A stretch of DNA of 64,000 nt from Saccharina japonica (Eukaryota > Sar > Phaeophyceae > Laminariales > Laminariaceae): assembly GCA_008828725.1 (NCBI GenBank), contig MEHQ01002865.1, forward strand, positions 50,381 to 114,380. The letters are read 5' to 3'. Positions 28,964 through 40,393 of the stretch are shown one piece after another. The notes under the pieces were generated by a model. It worked only from the letters and a program-made list of their open reading frames with translations, did no database searches and was not told where the DNA came from. How positions within the stretch are numbered: the first letter of the stretch is position 1; every line of letters begins with the position of its first letter. Both the position numbers and the translations under genes were made by a program.

Positions 28964-30581
28964 TGGGCTGTGGAAAAAGTTGTGGGAAATAGGGATAAGA
29001 GGAAAGATGTAGAGAATGATGAAGAAGATGACGGAATGTGCGAGAAGTGCTGTGATGTTGGACGGAGAAATATCGAAGTACGTTGATATCCTACAAGGAG
29101 TTGCACAGGGATGTACGCTATCACCTAACCTATTCAAGGTATATATCAATGACATGATAGTAGCAGTAGAAGCAGCATCGCAGGGAGTCATGGTGGGGGA
29201 AGATACGGTGTCGGGATTGATGTTTGCGGATGATTTCGTCTGCATATCAGAAACACCCGAAGGACTGCAGGAACAAATAGAGAAGGCACTAGAGTACACC
29301 AGGAAGTGGAGAGTGACCGCGAACGTAAAAAAGTGCGCAGTAGTTGTATGTAACGAAGATAAGGAGAGTCCGGTAACTTGTAAGTGGAAGTGGGGAGAAG
29401 ATGAATTACCGATCGTAGACCAGTATACGTACCTTGGCGTAGAGATCTCAAAAGATTGCTCTTGGGACGCACACATAAATAAAATAATAGGCAAGGGTAA
29501 GGCACACGTAGGCAAGATGGAAGCAGTCCTAACAGACTCGCACCTTGATACTAGAATTAAGAGATGTATACTGATGAATGTGATTGTACCAAAGCTAGAA
29601 TATGCAGGAGAAGTATGGGAAGGGAACGCGAAGCTCGTAAAACAGCTGGAAACAGTACAGATGACAGCAGCTAAAAAAGTACTAGGTTGCTCAAGTACGA
29701 CGAGTAATACAGTATTGAGAGCAGAACTAGGAATGTACCCACTTAAGACAAATAGAGACGTGCGTAAGTTGAAATGGCAATATAAAGTAAAGAACATGCC
29801 AAATAAGAGGTTGCCAGCCATAGCTGATAAAGCTGTATGGGAGAAAGTAACCAAAGGGCGAGCTGGAATAAGGTGGGATAGCGTAGTGGAGAAAGTATGG
29901 AAGGATATAGGAAACCAAAAAGAGATGCTGGCCATAGAGAAATTTAGCGGATACAAGACAGAAGTAAAAGAAAGGATNGAAAGCAGGGAAAGGCTAGCGC
30001 TAAGAAATAAGATAGAAGGGGAATAACACTTAGATATATACGGGGGGTTGAGAGAAGGAATAGGGATGAAAAGGTATCTGCATGGCCCAATGGACTTCGC
30101 GAAAAAGCTGAAACTGCGATTTCGTGTAGGGGACCTGGACCTGCCAGAAAGAAGGAGGAGGTATACCAGTAGCCGGGAGGAGGAGGAAGTAGATGCACAG
30201 ATGTGCCCATGTGGCAAAGCCATAGAGAGTAGAATTCACATAGTGGGAGAATGTGAAAGGTATAAGGAGGAAAGGGATGTGCTAGAGGAGGAGATGAGGA
30301 AAATAGACGAGTGTGACACAGAGCAGTTTGGTACACTAAATAGTAGCGAGAAAACAATCGCTATCTTAGGAGATAGATGGTGGCCACAGGCGGCGAAACA
30401 GGAAGGGGATAAGATGAGCAAAAAGTTTCTTTGTAATATATGGAAACAACGTAATGAGCGCCCAAGTGTTGGAGGTGTCTCTATTAGGAGTAGGAACGGT
30501 GCTCCGTCTCGAAAGGGATGCGTGGTCAATGGTCAAATGACTAAGGCAAGCAGCAAATGAGTACGCCCCCCCCCCCCCCCC
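28964..30581 (+). mobile_element. C-tailed LINE, 5'-truncated copy
   Basis: It begins inside the reverse transcriptase domain (TGGGCTGTGGAAAAAG) immediately after the SINE C-run and ends CAAATGAGTACG plus 16 C. Over 1.6 kb it appears identical to 34587-36188 apart from an N at 29978. It carries the same two in-frame stops. Confidence 0.88.
29016..30558 (+). pseudogene. LINE reverse transcriptase, C-terminal half (two reading frames in one phase)
   Basis: The region from 29016 to 30026 reads GVAQGCTLSPNLF (RT motif B), FADD (catalytic motif C) and YLGVEIS, then a thumb-like region. A TAA at 30024-30026 interrupts the frame, which resumes in the same phase to 30560 and carries a CPCG...H...C zinc-knuckle-like motif (CPCGKAIES, HIVGEC) typical of the region after RT in many non-LTR elements. 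A TAG also precedes 29016 in frame. Motif A is missing because of the 5' truncation, so this copy cannot encode a working enzyme. Confidence 0.85.
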
Positions 30582-31544
30582 GCCCCCGCCTCGACGCCTC
30601 GACATCCAGCGCCCCTTGGACCGCAGGGCGTTTTCGCTCCCGTGTGCACCCTGCGCTCTTGCTCGCGTGCCAACTTTGCTGTAGCCATGCCGACCTTAGC
30701 AGCAGCTCCTTGTTCGCCTGACCGACCCGATCCGACCCGACCGGACCCATCAGCCCCAACCTATTGGGTCTAAACACGACCCTATATACTGTACATCAGT
30801 GTACCGCACTGTATCGGCTAGGCATGGCTCTGTGTGTTGCACCGTCAAAAAGAAGCAAGGCCCGGCTAAAAAAAGTGCTTGTTCGTATACCCCCATCGTA
30901 GCACACATAAAACCATTAAAAACAACCCTATTACATACATACCTACAGCATGTATACCGCACTATTAATAGTATAGGCATGGCTCTGTTTCACTTTCGAA
31001 CATAGTATCGCACTGTAGAGGGGTGGTTCTGTTGCGCCTTCAAGCAAGAGCAAAGCCCGTACTGCACTGTAGAGGGGTGGTTCTGTTGCACCTTCTAAAC
31101 AAGAGCAAGACCCGTACGGCACTATAGAGGGATGGTTCTGTTGCACCTTCAAAACAAGAGCAAGGCCCGTACCGCACTGTTGAGGAACCATCCCACAGTA
31201 GCGGTCGATCCCTTCAAGTGGGCAAACTACCGGTTACTATGATGCCGTTACCAGAATAGGACTACTGTAGTGCATAGAAATGTTGGTCGAGTTGGCGCGA
31301 GTTTGTTTGATCGAAGTCGGGGTTTCGGGTGAGATACTGTGCTCTCCATGTGAGGAGCTAAAACAAAAATTGTTGCGCGTTTTTTTCTCGCCGGGGTCGA
31401 GAAAAATTTTTGGGGGTCTTTTTTTCTTGATAAATAGTCGTAATTGGACATCTTTTAGGCTTTTTAGGCGTACATTCGCCCAAAGATCGCCCAAAGATCG
31501 CCCAAAGATCGCCATTTTTTCGCTTTTTCGCGCGGCGGCGGCGG

Positions 31545-31594
<50 letters not shown>

Positions 31595-32215
31595 CGGGGC
31601 TTGCGGCGCCTGCGGCGCGCAACACGCGCCTCAGGCGTGTTGCGGTGCGCGCAACACTCCTTGAGTCGCCTGTTGCGCTGAACAGACCCCGACCCACTAA
31701 TTAATGCCCTGAATAACGTACAAACGTACTTCTCCGTCTTGAACTTGAACTTTTTCTATTCCTTTATTAATAGTATTATTTGCTACCCCGAAGAAAATCA
31801 CGGAGGAAGAACAAAAAAAAAGCCCTCTCTGCACAAATGTATATAGATATATATATATATATAGTCCCTTCAGTACCTATCTATGCTTCTCCGTCTTAAA
31901 CTTTTTCTATTCCACTTTCCCATTATTATTATCATTATTTGCTGCCCCGAAGAAAATCACGGAGGAAGAAAAAAAAGAGCCCTCTCTCTGCACAAATATC
32001 TACTGCTGCTGCTGTACCTATTTATGTATATACATATATTTCTCCGTCTTTAACTTTTTATATTCCATTATTGTTTGCTGTCCTGTTATTGTTATTATAT
32101 CATTAATATTAATATCGTAGTGTGTTCCACCATTTGACACTGCTGTGCAGGCAGCATGCATGCGAGCTTCAACGTTGACTTTATTCTCCAAAATATATAT
32201 TATATCATACATATA
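30582..32215. other. Gene-free spacer with tandem repeats and poly-G
   Basis: It holds three 54-55 bp units (31012-31190, GGTGGTTCTGTTGCACCTTC), a run of 48 G (31546-31593) with a GC palindrome behind it, and an imperfect ~150 bp tandem repeat at 31720-32060 (TTCTCCGTCTT, GAAGAAAATCACGGAGGAAG). No gene is supported. Confidence 0.6.
31590..31701. mobile_element. Small GC-rich palindromic element after poly-G
   Basis: GGGTCGGGGCTTGCGG on the left and CCCCGACCC on the right are inverted. Inside lies the stem-loop CAACACGCGCCTCAGGCGTG and repeated GCGCAACA. It directly follows 48 G. Confidence 0.45.
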
Positions 32216-32329
32216 TTACGAGAGACCATAGTAAATAGGACCAAATATTGTGAGTAAAAATAGGTAAATATATAGGTTTTTGTATACACCATAGGTCCTA
32301 TTTACTACATTAGCCCACCCCGTAATAGC
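32216..32329. mobile_element. AGTAAATAGGAC palindromic MITE
   Basis: GACCATAGTAAATAGGACC to GTCCTATTTACTACATTAGC, close to 18306-18420. It lies just upstream of the LINE. Confidence 0.7.
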
Positions 32330-32599
32330 TTATAGTCATCATGTACGACGAAGTTTTTTGGGGTGAGTATACCGTCATCACACAATACACGTTATTAAGC
32401 GGTCGATCGATTGACTGCTTGCTTGTGTATTCAGGTATTATTGTTGTTGCGCCCTTGACAGGTGGTCGCACAGGCGGACACAGGCAGCAGCATGCTGCCA
32501 TGCTGGTGTTGGGCGGATAGATGATGGTCCACCGATGNAAGTAGCAACGAAGGAGAAAAAACGAAAGACAAGAGTCGAGCGAACAGTAAAACGAAGAAG

Positions 32600-33473
32600 A
32601 AGCTGAGAATAGGGTCATGGAACGTATGTGGATTCGCCACGGAAGAGTGCAAGAGGATAGAAATAGCCGAACAAATAAGTGAGCGCGACTTAGACATAGT
32701 GGGAATTCAAGAGTCGTGGGAAAAAGAGGGGGGCGAAATAGGATGCACAATTGGAGAGTACGCATGGATACGTAGGGAAAAAGAGAAAGGGACAGAACAA
32801 GAAGAATAGGGGGGCGGGGGGAGTAGGGTTCCTAGTCAAAGAATACCTGTGTGACATAATAGAAGTGATCAAAGACACGAAATTCGACGAAAGCATCTGG
32901 ATAAAGATACCAGGGGAGAGGGGAGCGAAAGATTATTTCTTAGGAAACATATATATGCCCCCAGAGTCGAAGAGTACGGTAAAAGATATACAGAAGAAGT
33001 TCGGAGAAATAGCAGTAGATGTACAAAAATATAAAAGACAAGGAGAAGTAGTACTAGTCGGAGATTTTAACTCAAGAATTGGGAAGGCAAGCAACCCGAA
33101 CGATAACATTGGACAGTATGGGGAAGTAACAAAGAATAAGAACGGGGAAGAGATGCTGAAGTTCCTTAAGAACAATGAGATGAAGACTCTGAACGGTAGA
33201 GCAAACAAGCCAGAGCCAGAATGGACTAGACAGTGCATACAAAAGGGAGAAAGCTCCGTTCTTGACTTTATAGTGGTAGAAAACGGAAGTAGTAAGGAAA
33301 CTGAAGTACATGTATGCGCAGCGGACGTAGGAACTACGGATCACTGCCTAATATGGACAGACAGCCAGCAGACGAGAGTTATCAAAAATAGGCGCGGTAG
33401 GAAATTGTACAGATGGCGAATAGATAAACTAGAAGCTAAAGGAAAAACGGGAAGAGTTCCAAGAAGAGATGAC
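32600..33473 (+). pseudogene. LINE endonuclease domain (APE-like), frameshifted
   Basis: The domain would nick target DNA for target-primed reverse transcription. The first part, in one frame, reads GSWNVCGFATEE and DIVGIQESW, matching the WN-V and Q-E motifs of apurinic-endonuclease-like LINE nucleases. After a frameshift near 32800 it continues with FLGNIYMPPES, VVLVGDFNSRIG, VLDFIVVENG and TTDHCLIW, the metal-binding and catalytic D-N and D-H motifs. All hallmark residues are present, so decay is by frameshift and not by loss of the active site. Single N bases nearby leave open that some frameshifts are sequence errors. Confidence 0.85.
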
Positions 33474-34140
33474 TAAAATGCAGAGCTTTTACCGATCTGC
33501 TGGAAACATAGGTACGACAAAAACAACTATAGAGAGAGATGTGCAGGAGCGAGGATAATAGGATGGGAGTAAATTGGTCAAGACCACAGCAAGTAAAGTA
33601 ATTGGGAAGAAGTTGATAATATGCAATAGGGGCAGTAAAATGGTGGGATGAAGAAGTAACAGAGGCTATAGAGTAAGGAGAAAGGCACACGCAAGATACA
33701 CATCGAGCAAAACTACGTCAGGATGGGAGGAGTATGGTATTGCTAGAAAGAAAGTAAAAAAGGTGGTTGAGAAGAAGAAGAAAGGGGTATGGAAAGACGT
33801 AGTTAATAAACGAATGAAAGACTTTGATGGCGGGATGAAGCAGATGTGGGTAGGGATAAAAGGGATACTAGGCANACAAGCAGGAGAGGCAGATACGGGG
33901 ATAGCTACATTAAGAGCACAGAACGGTAAAATGGTTAGTAGTTCGAAGGGGAAAAGGNGGAAGTACTTGTAGAGCATTACCGCAAGCTAGGAACGCCCAC
34001 AACCAACGAAACGTTCGACAAAATTGATAAATATCAACGCGTGGGAGAGGCGAACGTAGATGCATCAGAAAGGGAAGACAGTGACTCAGAAGGGTTACAG
34101 GGAGAGTTCACAAGAGAAAGAAGTAAAGAAGTGTGTAGCT
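33474..34140 (+). pseudogene. LINE linker region, degenerate
   Basis: No frame stays open. Pieces such as WKDVVNKRMKDFDGGMKQMW and VEHYRKLGTP resemble the segment between endonuclease and RT in LINEs. Two N bases (33875, 33958) lie here. Confidence 0.6.
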
Positions 34141-34144
34141 AAAC

Positions 34145-36183
34145 TTGAGAATAGAAAGGCAGCGAGGGGCAGACCAAATAGTTAATGAAATTATGAAGTA
34201 CGGGGGAGAAGGAATGCTTACCATGATGGTTAAGTTGTATAACTGGATATGGAAAAACGAGTACGCACCTAAGAGATGGAGAGAAGGAGTAGTAGTAAAC
34301 TTGTTTAAGAAAGGAGACAAGGCTGACCTCGGGTAACTATAGGGGGAATAACGCTACTAAGCACTGTAGGTAAAACGTTCTGTAAGATTTTGAACGATAG
34401 AATGGGAACAATGATGGAGAGGAAGAAAAATATTAGCGAAGGGCAAGCAGGATTTAGGCCAAACCGTAGCTGCGTCGACCATGTGTACACATTAGGTAAG
34501 ATAATCCAAGGCAGGAAAGACGCGGGGCTAACAACGTACTGTTCCTTTTTAGATGTACAGAAGGCCTACGATACAGTATGGAGAAATGGGCTGTGGAAAA
34601 AGTTGTGGGAAATAGGGATAAGAGGAAAGATGTAGAGAATGATGAAGAAGATGACGGAATGTGCGAGAAGTGCTGTGATGTTGGACGGAGAAATATCGAA
34701 GTACGTTGATATCCTACAAGGAGTTGCACAGGGATGTACGCTATCACCTAACCTATTCAAGGTATATATCAATGACATGATAGTAGCAGTAGAAGCAGCA
34801 TCGCAGGGAGTCATGGTGGGGGAAGATACGGTGTCGGGATTGATGTTTGCGGATGATTTCGTCTGCATATCAGAAACACCCGAAGGACTGCAGGAACAAA
34901 TAGAGAAGGCACTAGAGTACACCAGGAAGTGGAGAGTGACCGCGAACGTAAAAAAGTGCGCAGTAGTTGTATGTAACGAAGATAAGGAGAGTCCGGTAAC
35001 TTGTAAGTGGAAGTGGGGAGAAGATGAATTACCGATCGTAGACCAGTATACGTACCTTGGCGTAGAGATCTCAAAAGATTGCTCTTGGGACGCACACATA
35101 AATAAAATAATAGGCAAGGGTAAGGCACACGTAGGCAAGATGGAAGCAGTCCTAACAGACTCGCACCTTGATACTAGAATTAAGAGATGTATACTGATGA
35201 ATGTGATTGTACCAAAGCTAGAATATGCAGGAGAAGTATGGGAAGGGAACGCGAAGCTCGTAAAACAGCTGGAAACAGTACAGATGACAGCAGCTAAAAA
35301 AGTACTAGGTTGCTCAAGTACGACGAGTAATACAGTATTGAGAGCAGAACTAGGAATGTACCCACTTAAGACAAATAGAGACGTGCGTAAGTTGAAATGG
35401 CAATATAAAGTAAAGAACATGCCAAATAAGAGGTTGCCAGCCATAGCTGATAAAGCTGTATGGGAGAAAGTAACCAAAGGGCGAGCTGGAATAAGGTGGG
35501 ATAGCGTAGTGGAGAAAGTATGGAAGGATATAGGAAACCAAAAAGAGATGCTGGCCATAGAGAAATTTAGCGGATACAAGACAGAAGTAAAAGAAAGGAT
35601 TGAAAGCAGGGAAAGGCTAGCGCTAAGAAATAAGATAGAAGGGGAATAACACTTAGATATATACGGGGGGTTGAGAGAAGGAATAGGGATGAAAAGGTAT
35701 CTGCATGGCCCAATGGACTTCGCGAAAAAGCTGAAACTGCGATTTCGTGTAGGGGACCTGGACCTGCCAGAAAGAAGGAGGAGGTATACCAGTAGCCGGG
35801 AGGAGGAGGAAGTAGATGCACAGATGTGCCCATGTGGCAAAGCCATAGAGAGTAGAATTCACATAGTGGGAGAATGTGAAAGGTATAAGGAGGAAAGGGA
35901 TGTGCTAGAGGAGGAGATGAGGAAAATAGACGAGTGTGACACAGAGCAGTTTGGTACACTAAATAGTAGCGAGAAAACAATCGCTATCTTAGGAGATAGA
36001 TGGTGGCCACAGGCGGCGAAACAGGAAGGGGATAAGATGAGCAAAAAGTTTCTTTGTAATATATGGAAACAACGTAATGAGCGCCCAAGTGTTGGAGGTG
36101 TCTCTATTAGGAGTAGGAACGGTGCTCCGTCTCGAAAGGGATGCGTGGTCAATGGTCAAATGACTAAGGCAAGCAGCAAATGA
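34145..36183 (+). pseudogene. LINE reverse transcriptase and C-terminal region, with two in-frame stops
   Basis: The RT begins with KLENRKAA-like sequence and IVNEIMKYGGEGM, then NYRGITLLSTVGKTF after a frameshift. GFRPNRSCVDHVYTL, FLDVQKAYDTVWR (motif A), GVAQGCTLSPNLF (motif B) and MFADDFV (motif C with the catalytic Asp pair) follow in one frame. TAG at 34633-34635 sits in GIRGKM-stop-RMMKKM, where related elements usually have Trp. TAA at 35647-35649 sits after RNKIEGE. The frame is otherwise open to 36183, with a C-terminal CPCG...HIVGEC motif. The long antisense frame over the same DNA is a shadow. Confidence 0.85.
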
Positions 36184-36207
36184 GTACGCCCCCCCCCCCC
36201 CCCCCCC

Positions 36208-37360
36208 GCATTGTGGAGAAAATCGGCTCGGAAAATCGTCCCACCGGGTGTGTTGTCTTGATTCCAGCAGTATACTTAGTGTGACAATACCAGCAATTCG
36301 TGACAGCAATTCATTCGCGTCAAGTTGGGAAGGAATTGGGTGATGCCTGGTCGGTGCATGTATAATATAATGTATGATGCACATATAGCTCGTACGAAAA
36401 ATAATGCGAGTTAGCTTATTCCGGCCGATACACTGCTACTACTGTGACAGGGCTCTCTGGTCTTTAGAAGAAGACGAAAAACCAAACAAAAATCCGGGTG
36501 GCGAACGTAATGACAACAATTGTCGTTCGATGCTTCTTTTTTCGAAAGTGTCTGGGGAGCAGGGGTTGACCCTTGCGAAAAGAGGGGGTTTAGGGCCAGG
36601 AGTGCACGAGTTGTCCCCTTATGGAAGGTACATCTAGTTTTTTTTTTTTTTTGTACGTAGTTTTCGGTTGTGTTGGCAACATCGTTTCGCGCTTTTTTTG
36701 TGCATTATTTTTTTGTAGTTCGGATTTTCTGTGTATTTTCATCATGTTTTTTGTTTTTGTTTTGTTGGTAGTGACACTGATCACGCTACGTACACATTGT
36801 ATTGTTTTTTGCCAGATGGCAATTGAGCTAATAAAAAAAAAATGGCGGGTACCCGGGGGGTAGTCGTGTATACCCTGGTAGGCGTTTTAACAGTAGCTCG
36901 CAGCGTTATTGTTATTTCTGTGGTATCGCATGATTATTGATGAGTGATCGACGAGTGATGTTTTTGCTGCATAATGTCACATACATATACCTTGTATATA
37001 GCATCGGACTTTGTCGGATTGCAGACACTAACGTGACAATATAATGATTGTTATTGCCCATAATTTCCCTTCAACAATACCCAGCTCAAGACCTCAATCG
37101 CTCTGACGTGTTAGAGATGCAAGCATGGCCACCGAGCGAAATATGATAACAGTCAGTAGTCCGCGCTGACTTATGTACCATATATTTACAGCTCAAGTCG
37201 TTACGGTTTATCTCCACAACGACAGCACAATCTGGGGTCCACACGTCCACGCGTCCACACGCGCCCTTCAAGCCTGGACCCCAGATTATGCTTTGGCTGG
37301 ATAGACACCCTTGCTATACGTATATATATAGCTGTTATAGCAGTCAGCGCTGACCACAAG
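36208..37360. other. Gene-free spacer
   Basis: A short open stretch at 36404-36637 has two Cys pairs but no start context, splice sites or recognisable family. The rest is T-rich. From 37080 a tRNA A-box-like palindromic family begins. Confidence 0.4.
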
Positions 37361-37367
37361 CAGGGGT

Positions 37368-37535
37368 CTCCCAATAAGGCGGTGGTGTGCCAGACAGAGC
37401 ACTATGACCGCCTTGTAGAGGGAAGCCGCCTTATTCATTCCAGGTCATGAGTGCGGTTCCCCAGTGGCGCCAAGCGACTATGACCGCCTTATATCGGGAT
37501 ACCGCCTTATTACTCAGACCGCCTTACTTATTAAT
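37368..37535. repeat. AAGGCGGT / ACCGCCTT repeat
   Basis: CCCAATAAGGCGGT and ACCGCCTTAT alternate in inverted order, as also at 820-965 in intron 1 of gene 1. Confidence 0.55.
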
Positions 37536-37561
37536 GGGGGACCCTTATACTTCTGTTTTCC

Positions 37562-37897
37562 TTTTTTTTTTTTCTTTTTTTCCATCCCATTTATTATCTT
37601 CGCACTTCCGTCTCTCCCTCCCTAGTCGTAACTCAGATCCGGGGTCACAAAGTAGGCTCCTCTCCCTCCTCCCCCACTACGGTTCTTGCCTTGATTTTTA
37701 TCGCGCAGAGGGTTCAGCCTTTCCAACGCTCGTCGATTTTCATCGAATTTTGCCAACTCACGCTCTCGCGCTTTCTGCTAGTCAAGATATTTGTTTTGCG
37801 AGAAAAAGTGCCTAAGAGCATGCACTCGGCGGGGCTCGAACTCGCTTTCTTGACGCTGACAGGCTTCGTGGTTACCTGCTAGCCCACCGGGGCGGCC
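37562..37897 (-). mobile_element. A-tailed tRNA-derived SINE, full copy
   Basis: It reads poly-T, CCATCCCATTTATTATC and the family body. The head at 37815-37897 in reverse gives GCCCCGGTGGGCTAGCAGG and GCGAGTTCGAGCCCCGCC, better A- and B-boxes than any other copy. Confidence 0.78.
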
Positions 37898-38465
37898 TGT
37901 AGCACTATTATAGCTTAGTGGTTACGGTGTATCTCCAACCAAAGCACTATCTAGGGTCAAGGGAGGGTAAAAGTCAGCGTGGACCCCAGACTATGCTTTT
38001 GGTTGGAGATGCACTTTAACCATTGAGCTACTAGTAGTAGTTAGCGCTGGCTGCTATTCTAGCTTTCAGTAGTATAAACCAAAACCCACTTTGACTGACA
38101 ATCAGCGCTGACTGCTATATATACCTGGTATACAGTATATGTCCAACAAACGTACAATCTCGGGGGTCCAGGCTTAACCGCCTTATATGGGACCGCACTC
38201 CCGTGGTGAGGAAAAACACACTTGGAATTAGAGTCAAATTTTGGTTTCTGCACAGCAGTGCAGTGCACAGTTACAGTAGTGCAGCACTAAAGCGGTTACC
38301 AGCCACAGACAGACGGGCAGGACCAACACATCCGTGTTGTACTTTCGATGAAGAGAGGGTGATGCTGTACGCCATGAGCTACGATAGTTAGTCAGCGCTG
38401 GCTGCAACGTACATATATAGCTCAACGGTAACGAATGGTGTAGCTCTCTCTAACACGCCCACTCA

Positions 38466-38735
38466 GCCAGTACACAAGAACCCCCCCCAAAGACAAATAC
38501 ATGTATTTGTTGGTGTAACTGTTGATACAGAACACCAAAAAAAAAACGAATAATAATGCATACCTGGTACAATTTACCTCTTTCACTTCAAGTGCTATAT
38601 ATGTACGAGTGTATACATGAACCCAGGGAGATACTGTAGATAAAAAACGATAACAACGAAAAAACGCGCGGTATCATTATGCCTCGACTACGAGGGCTCG
38701 CCGTACGAGTTATGAACCCCGGTACCAGGTATTAT

Positions 38736-38769
<34 letters not shown>

Positions 38770-39210
38770 AAAGAATAAGCGCTGTCTCTCACCGAGCCGC
38801 CTATTTGGTACTGTAAAGGGTGGAGAGCGATCTACAGCTCATCGTGTTATTACTTCGTAGTATTACAGGTGGCTTGTGAAAACTCCGTGCAGTGCTGTAA
38901 CCCTTACGTACTACATAGGGCTGTGACATGGCTGACGTACGAATAAGCCGCGCCGTGACATGGCTGACACAAGAATAAGCCGCTGACTACTCGTAGCTAG
39001 TACCTTGTAGTTGGCCATTAACAGTAGGTAGTTACAGCTTTTCTTGTTGCGTGGGGTGATCTGCAGGTTCTTCTTATATACCTGGTATGTAATATTTGTC
39101 CGCGGCGCGTTGGTTTGTTTTGGCTCGACGTACGATCATACATGCTTTTAGACATGCCGATAAAATATACCGAGTCAGGTATTAATAGTTGGCTTCCTTC
39201 GCCACCCAAC
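38466..39210. other. Gene-free spacer
   Basis: It contains (CAA)n at 38739-38768 and three scar-like TACCWGGTA motifs (38561, 38723, 39079). Nothing else was recognised. Confidence 0.5.
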
Positions 39211-39217
39211 CATATAC

Positions 39218-39600
39218 GGTATCATCCGGGTGATAATATAAAGGTCTATACCGTGTCACCCTGGGTGATAAGAGAAATTGCTATACCGTATATATCACAC
39301 GGATGACAATATAAAGGTCCATACCGTATATATCACACGGGTGATAAGATAAAGGTCCATACCGTATATATCACACGGGTGATAAGATACAGATATATAC
39401 CGCATATATCACACGGGTGATAAGATAAAGGTCCATACCGTATATATCACACGGGTGATAAGATAAAGGTCCATACCGTATATATCACACGGGTGATAAG
39501 ATAAAGGTCTATACCGTATATATCACACGGGTGATAAGATAAAGGTCTATATACACACGGGTGATAGTAAGTCTACTAATACACACGGGGTGATAAAGTC
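39218..39600. repeat. ~37 bp palindromic satellite, about ten units
   Basis: Same unit and orientation as 27678-28350 (TATCACACGGGTGATA, AAGATAAAGGTC). Confidence 0.92.
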
Positions 39601-39667
39601 ATACGGTATATATAACGGTTTAGATCGTAAACACCCCCTCCGACGAAAATTCAAAGCACTAACCTTT

Positions 39668-39687
39668 CTCGACAACGGCAGAAAGAA

Positions 39688-39734
<47 letters not shown>

Positions 39735-39758
39735 CGGAGAGAGAGAGAGAGAGAGAGA
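39668..39758 (+). repeat. (GA)n microsatellite
   Basis: About 90 bases of GA with two interruptions. Confidence 0.95.
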
Positions 39759-39837
39759 AGACGAGCGACGCGCACGAATGGAAAAATCTCGACAACAAAA
39801 AAAAAAGTTCCCAAAAGCCGCCTCCGCCGCCATTTTC

Positions 39838-39870
39838 GTTTTGTTGTTGTTGTTGTTGTTGTTGTTGTTC
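39838..39870. repeat. (GTT)n microsatellite
   Basis: About 11 GTT units. Confidence 0.95.
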
Positions 39871-40136
39871 TGTTGTGCGCCCACCCTCCTGGCTTTGGAA
39901 ACAAAAACGACTCTCCAAATTACTAAAATCCATCCGCCTTTATTTTGTGCTACAGCGAGTACTCGTAGTAGTTATTATTCTTGCGCGTTTTACGGTAACG
40001 ACTATAGCAGTAAATTCCCGGCCAAGACGCCTGCTATCACGTATACGTAGAGGTCGTACCATGTAGTAGTAGTAGCAGTAGCACTTTTTGGCTGAAACGC
40101 TTTTGGGAATGACGGGTGTGGCTCCTTAACCCCTTA

Positions 40137-40348
40137 GGGCCCATCATTAACGAGTATAAAATAATTTCCAATTGGAAAAAATAAAATTCAAATTCGCCTT
40201 TTCATTTGGTCAACACACGCACCAGCACCAAATATTATGCCCCAAGATCCTAATCTTTTGGTGCTGGTGCGTGTGTTGACCAATTGAAAGCGGATTTTAA
40301 TTTTATTTTTCCAAATTGAATTTCTTTCCTTCTTCGTTCAAAACGGCC
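40137..40348. mobile_element. GGGCCC foldback MITE
   Basis: Inverted halves with CACACGCACCAGCACC at the centre; TTA on both sides. Confidence 0.75.
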
Positions 40349-40393
40349 CTTAAGAACTGGTCCCCCGTTTTTGGAGAAAAAATACTTGAAATA

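Larger units (their letters stand above)
32535..36207 (+). mobile_element. C-tailed non-LTR retrotransposon (LINE), longest copy
   Basis: In order it carries an APE-type endonuclease, a degenerate linker, a reverse transcriptase and a zinc-knuckle-like C-terminus, then a short 3' UTR and a tail of 19 C (36189-36207). The 5' boundary is uncertain; ATG at 32535 followed by an N may be the old start. There are at least three frameshifts (about 32800, 33470-33760, 34165/34335) and two in-frame stops. No RNase H domain or LTR is seen. The clade is not assigned; it belongs broadly with APE-bearing LINEs. Confidence 0.9.
37080..38465. repeat. Cluster of tRNA A-box-like palindromes (TAGCTTAGTGGTTACGGT)
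   Basis: Two arms, TAGCTTAGTGGTTACGGTG and its inverse near 38010-38025, enclose GGGTC...GACCCCAGA at 37912-38030. A related unit lies at 37190-37330 and partial ones at 38090-38170 and 38385-38460, each next to CAGCGCTGAC. A SINE (37562-37897) splits the cluster. Confidence 0.5.

Noticed and set aside
28913-30223. 436-codon open frame on the minus strand over the LINE (also 34566-35846)
   Set aside because: It is antisense to a clear reverse transcriptase frame and is rich in Ser/Leu/Pro/Phe with no recognisable motif; it is a shadow.
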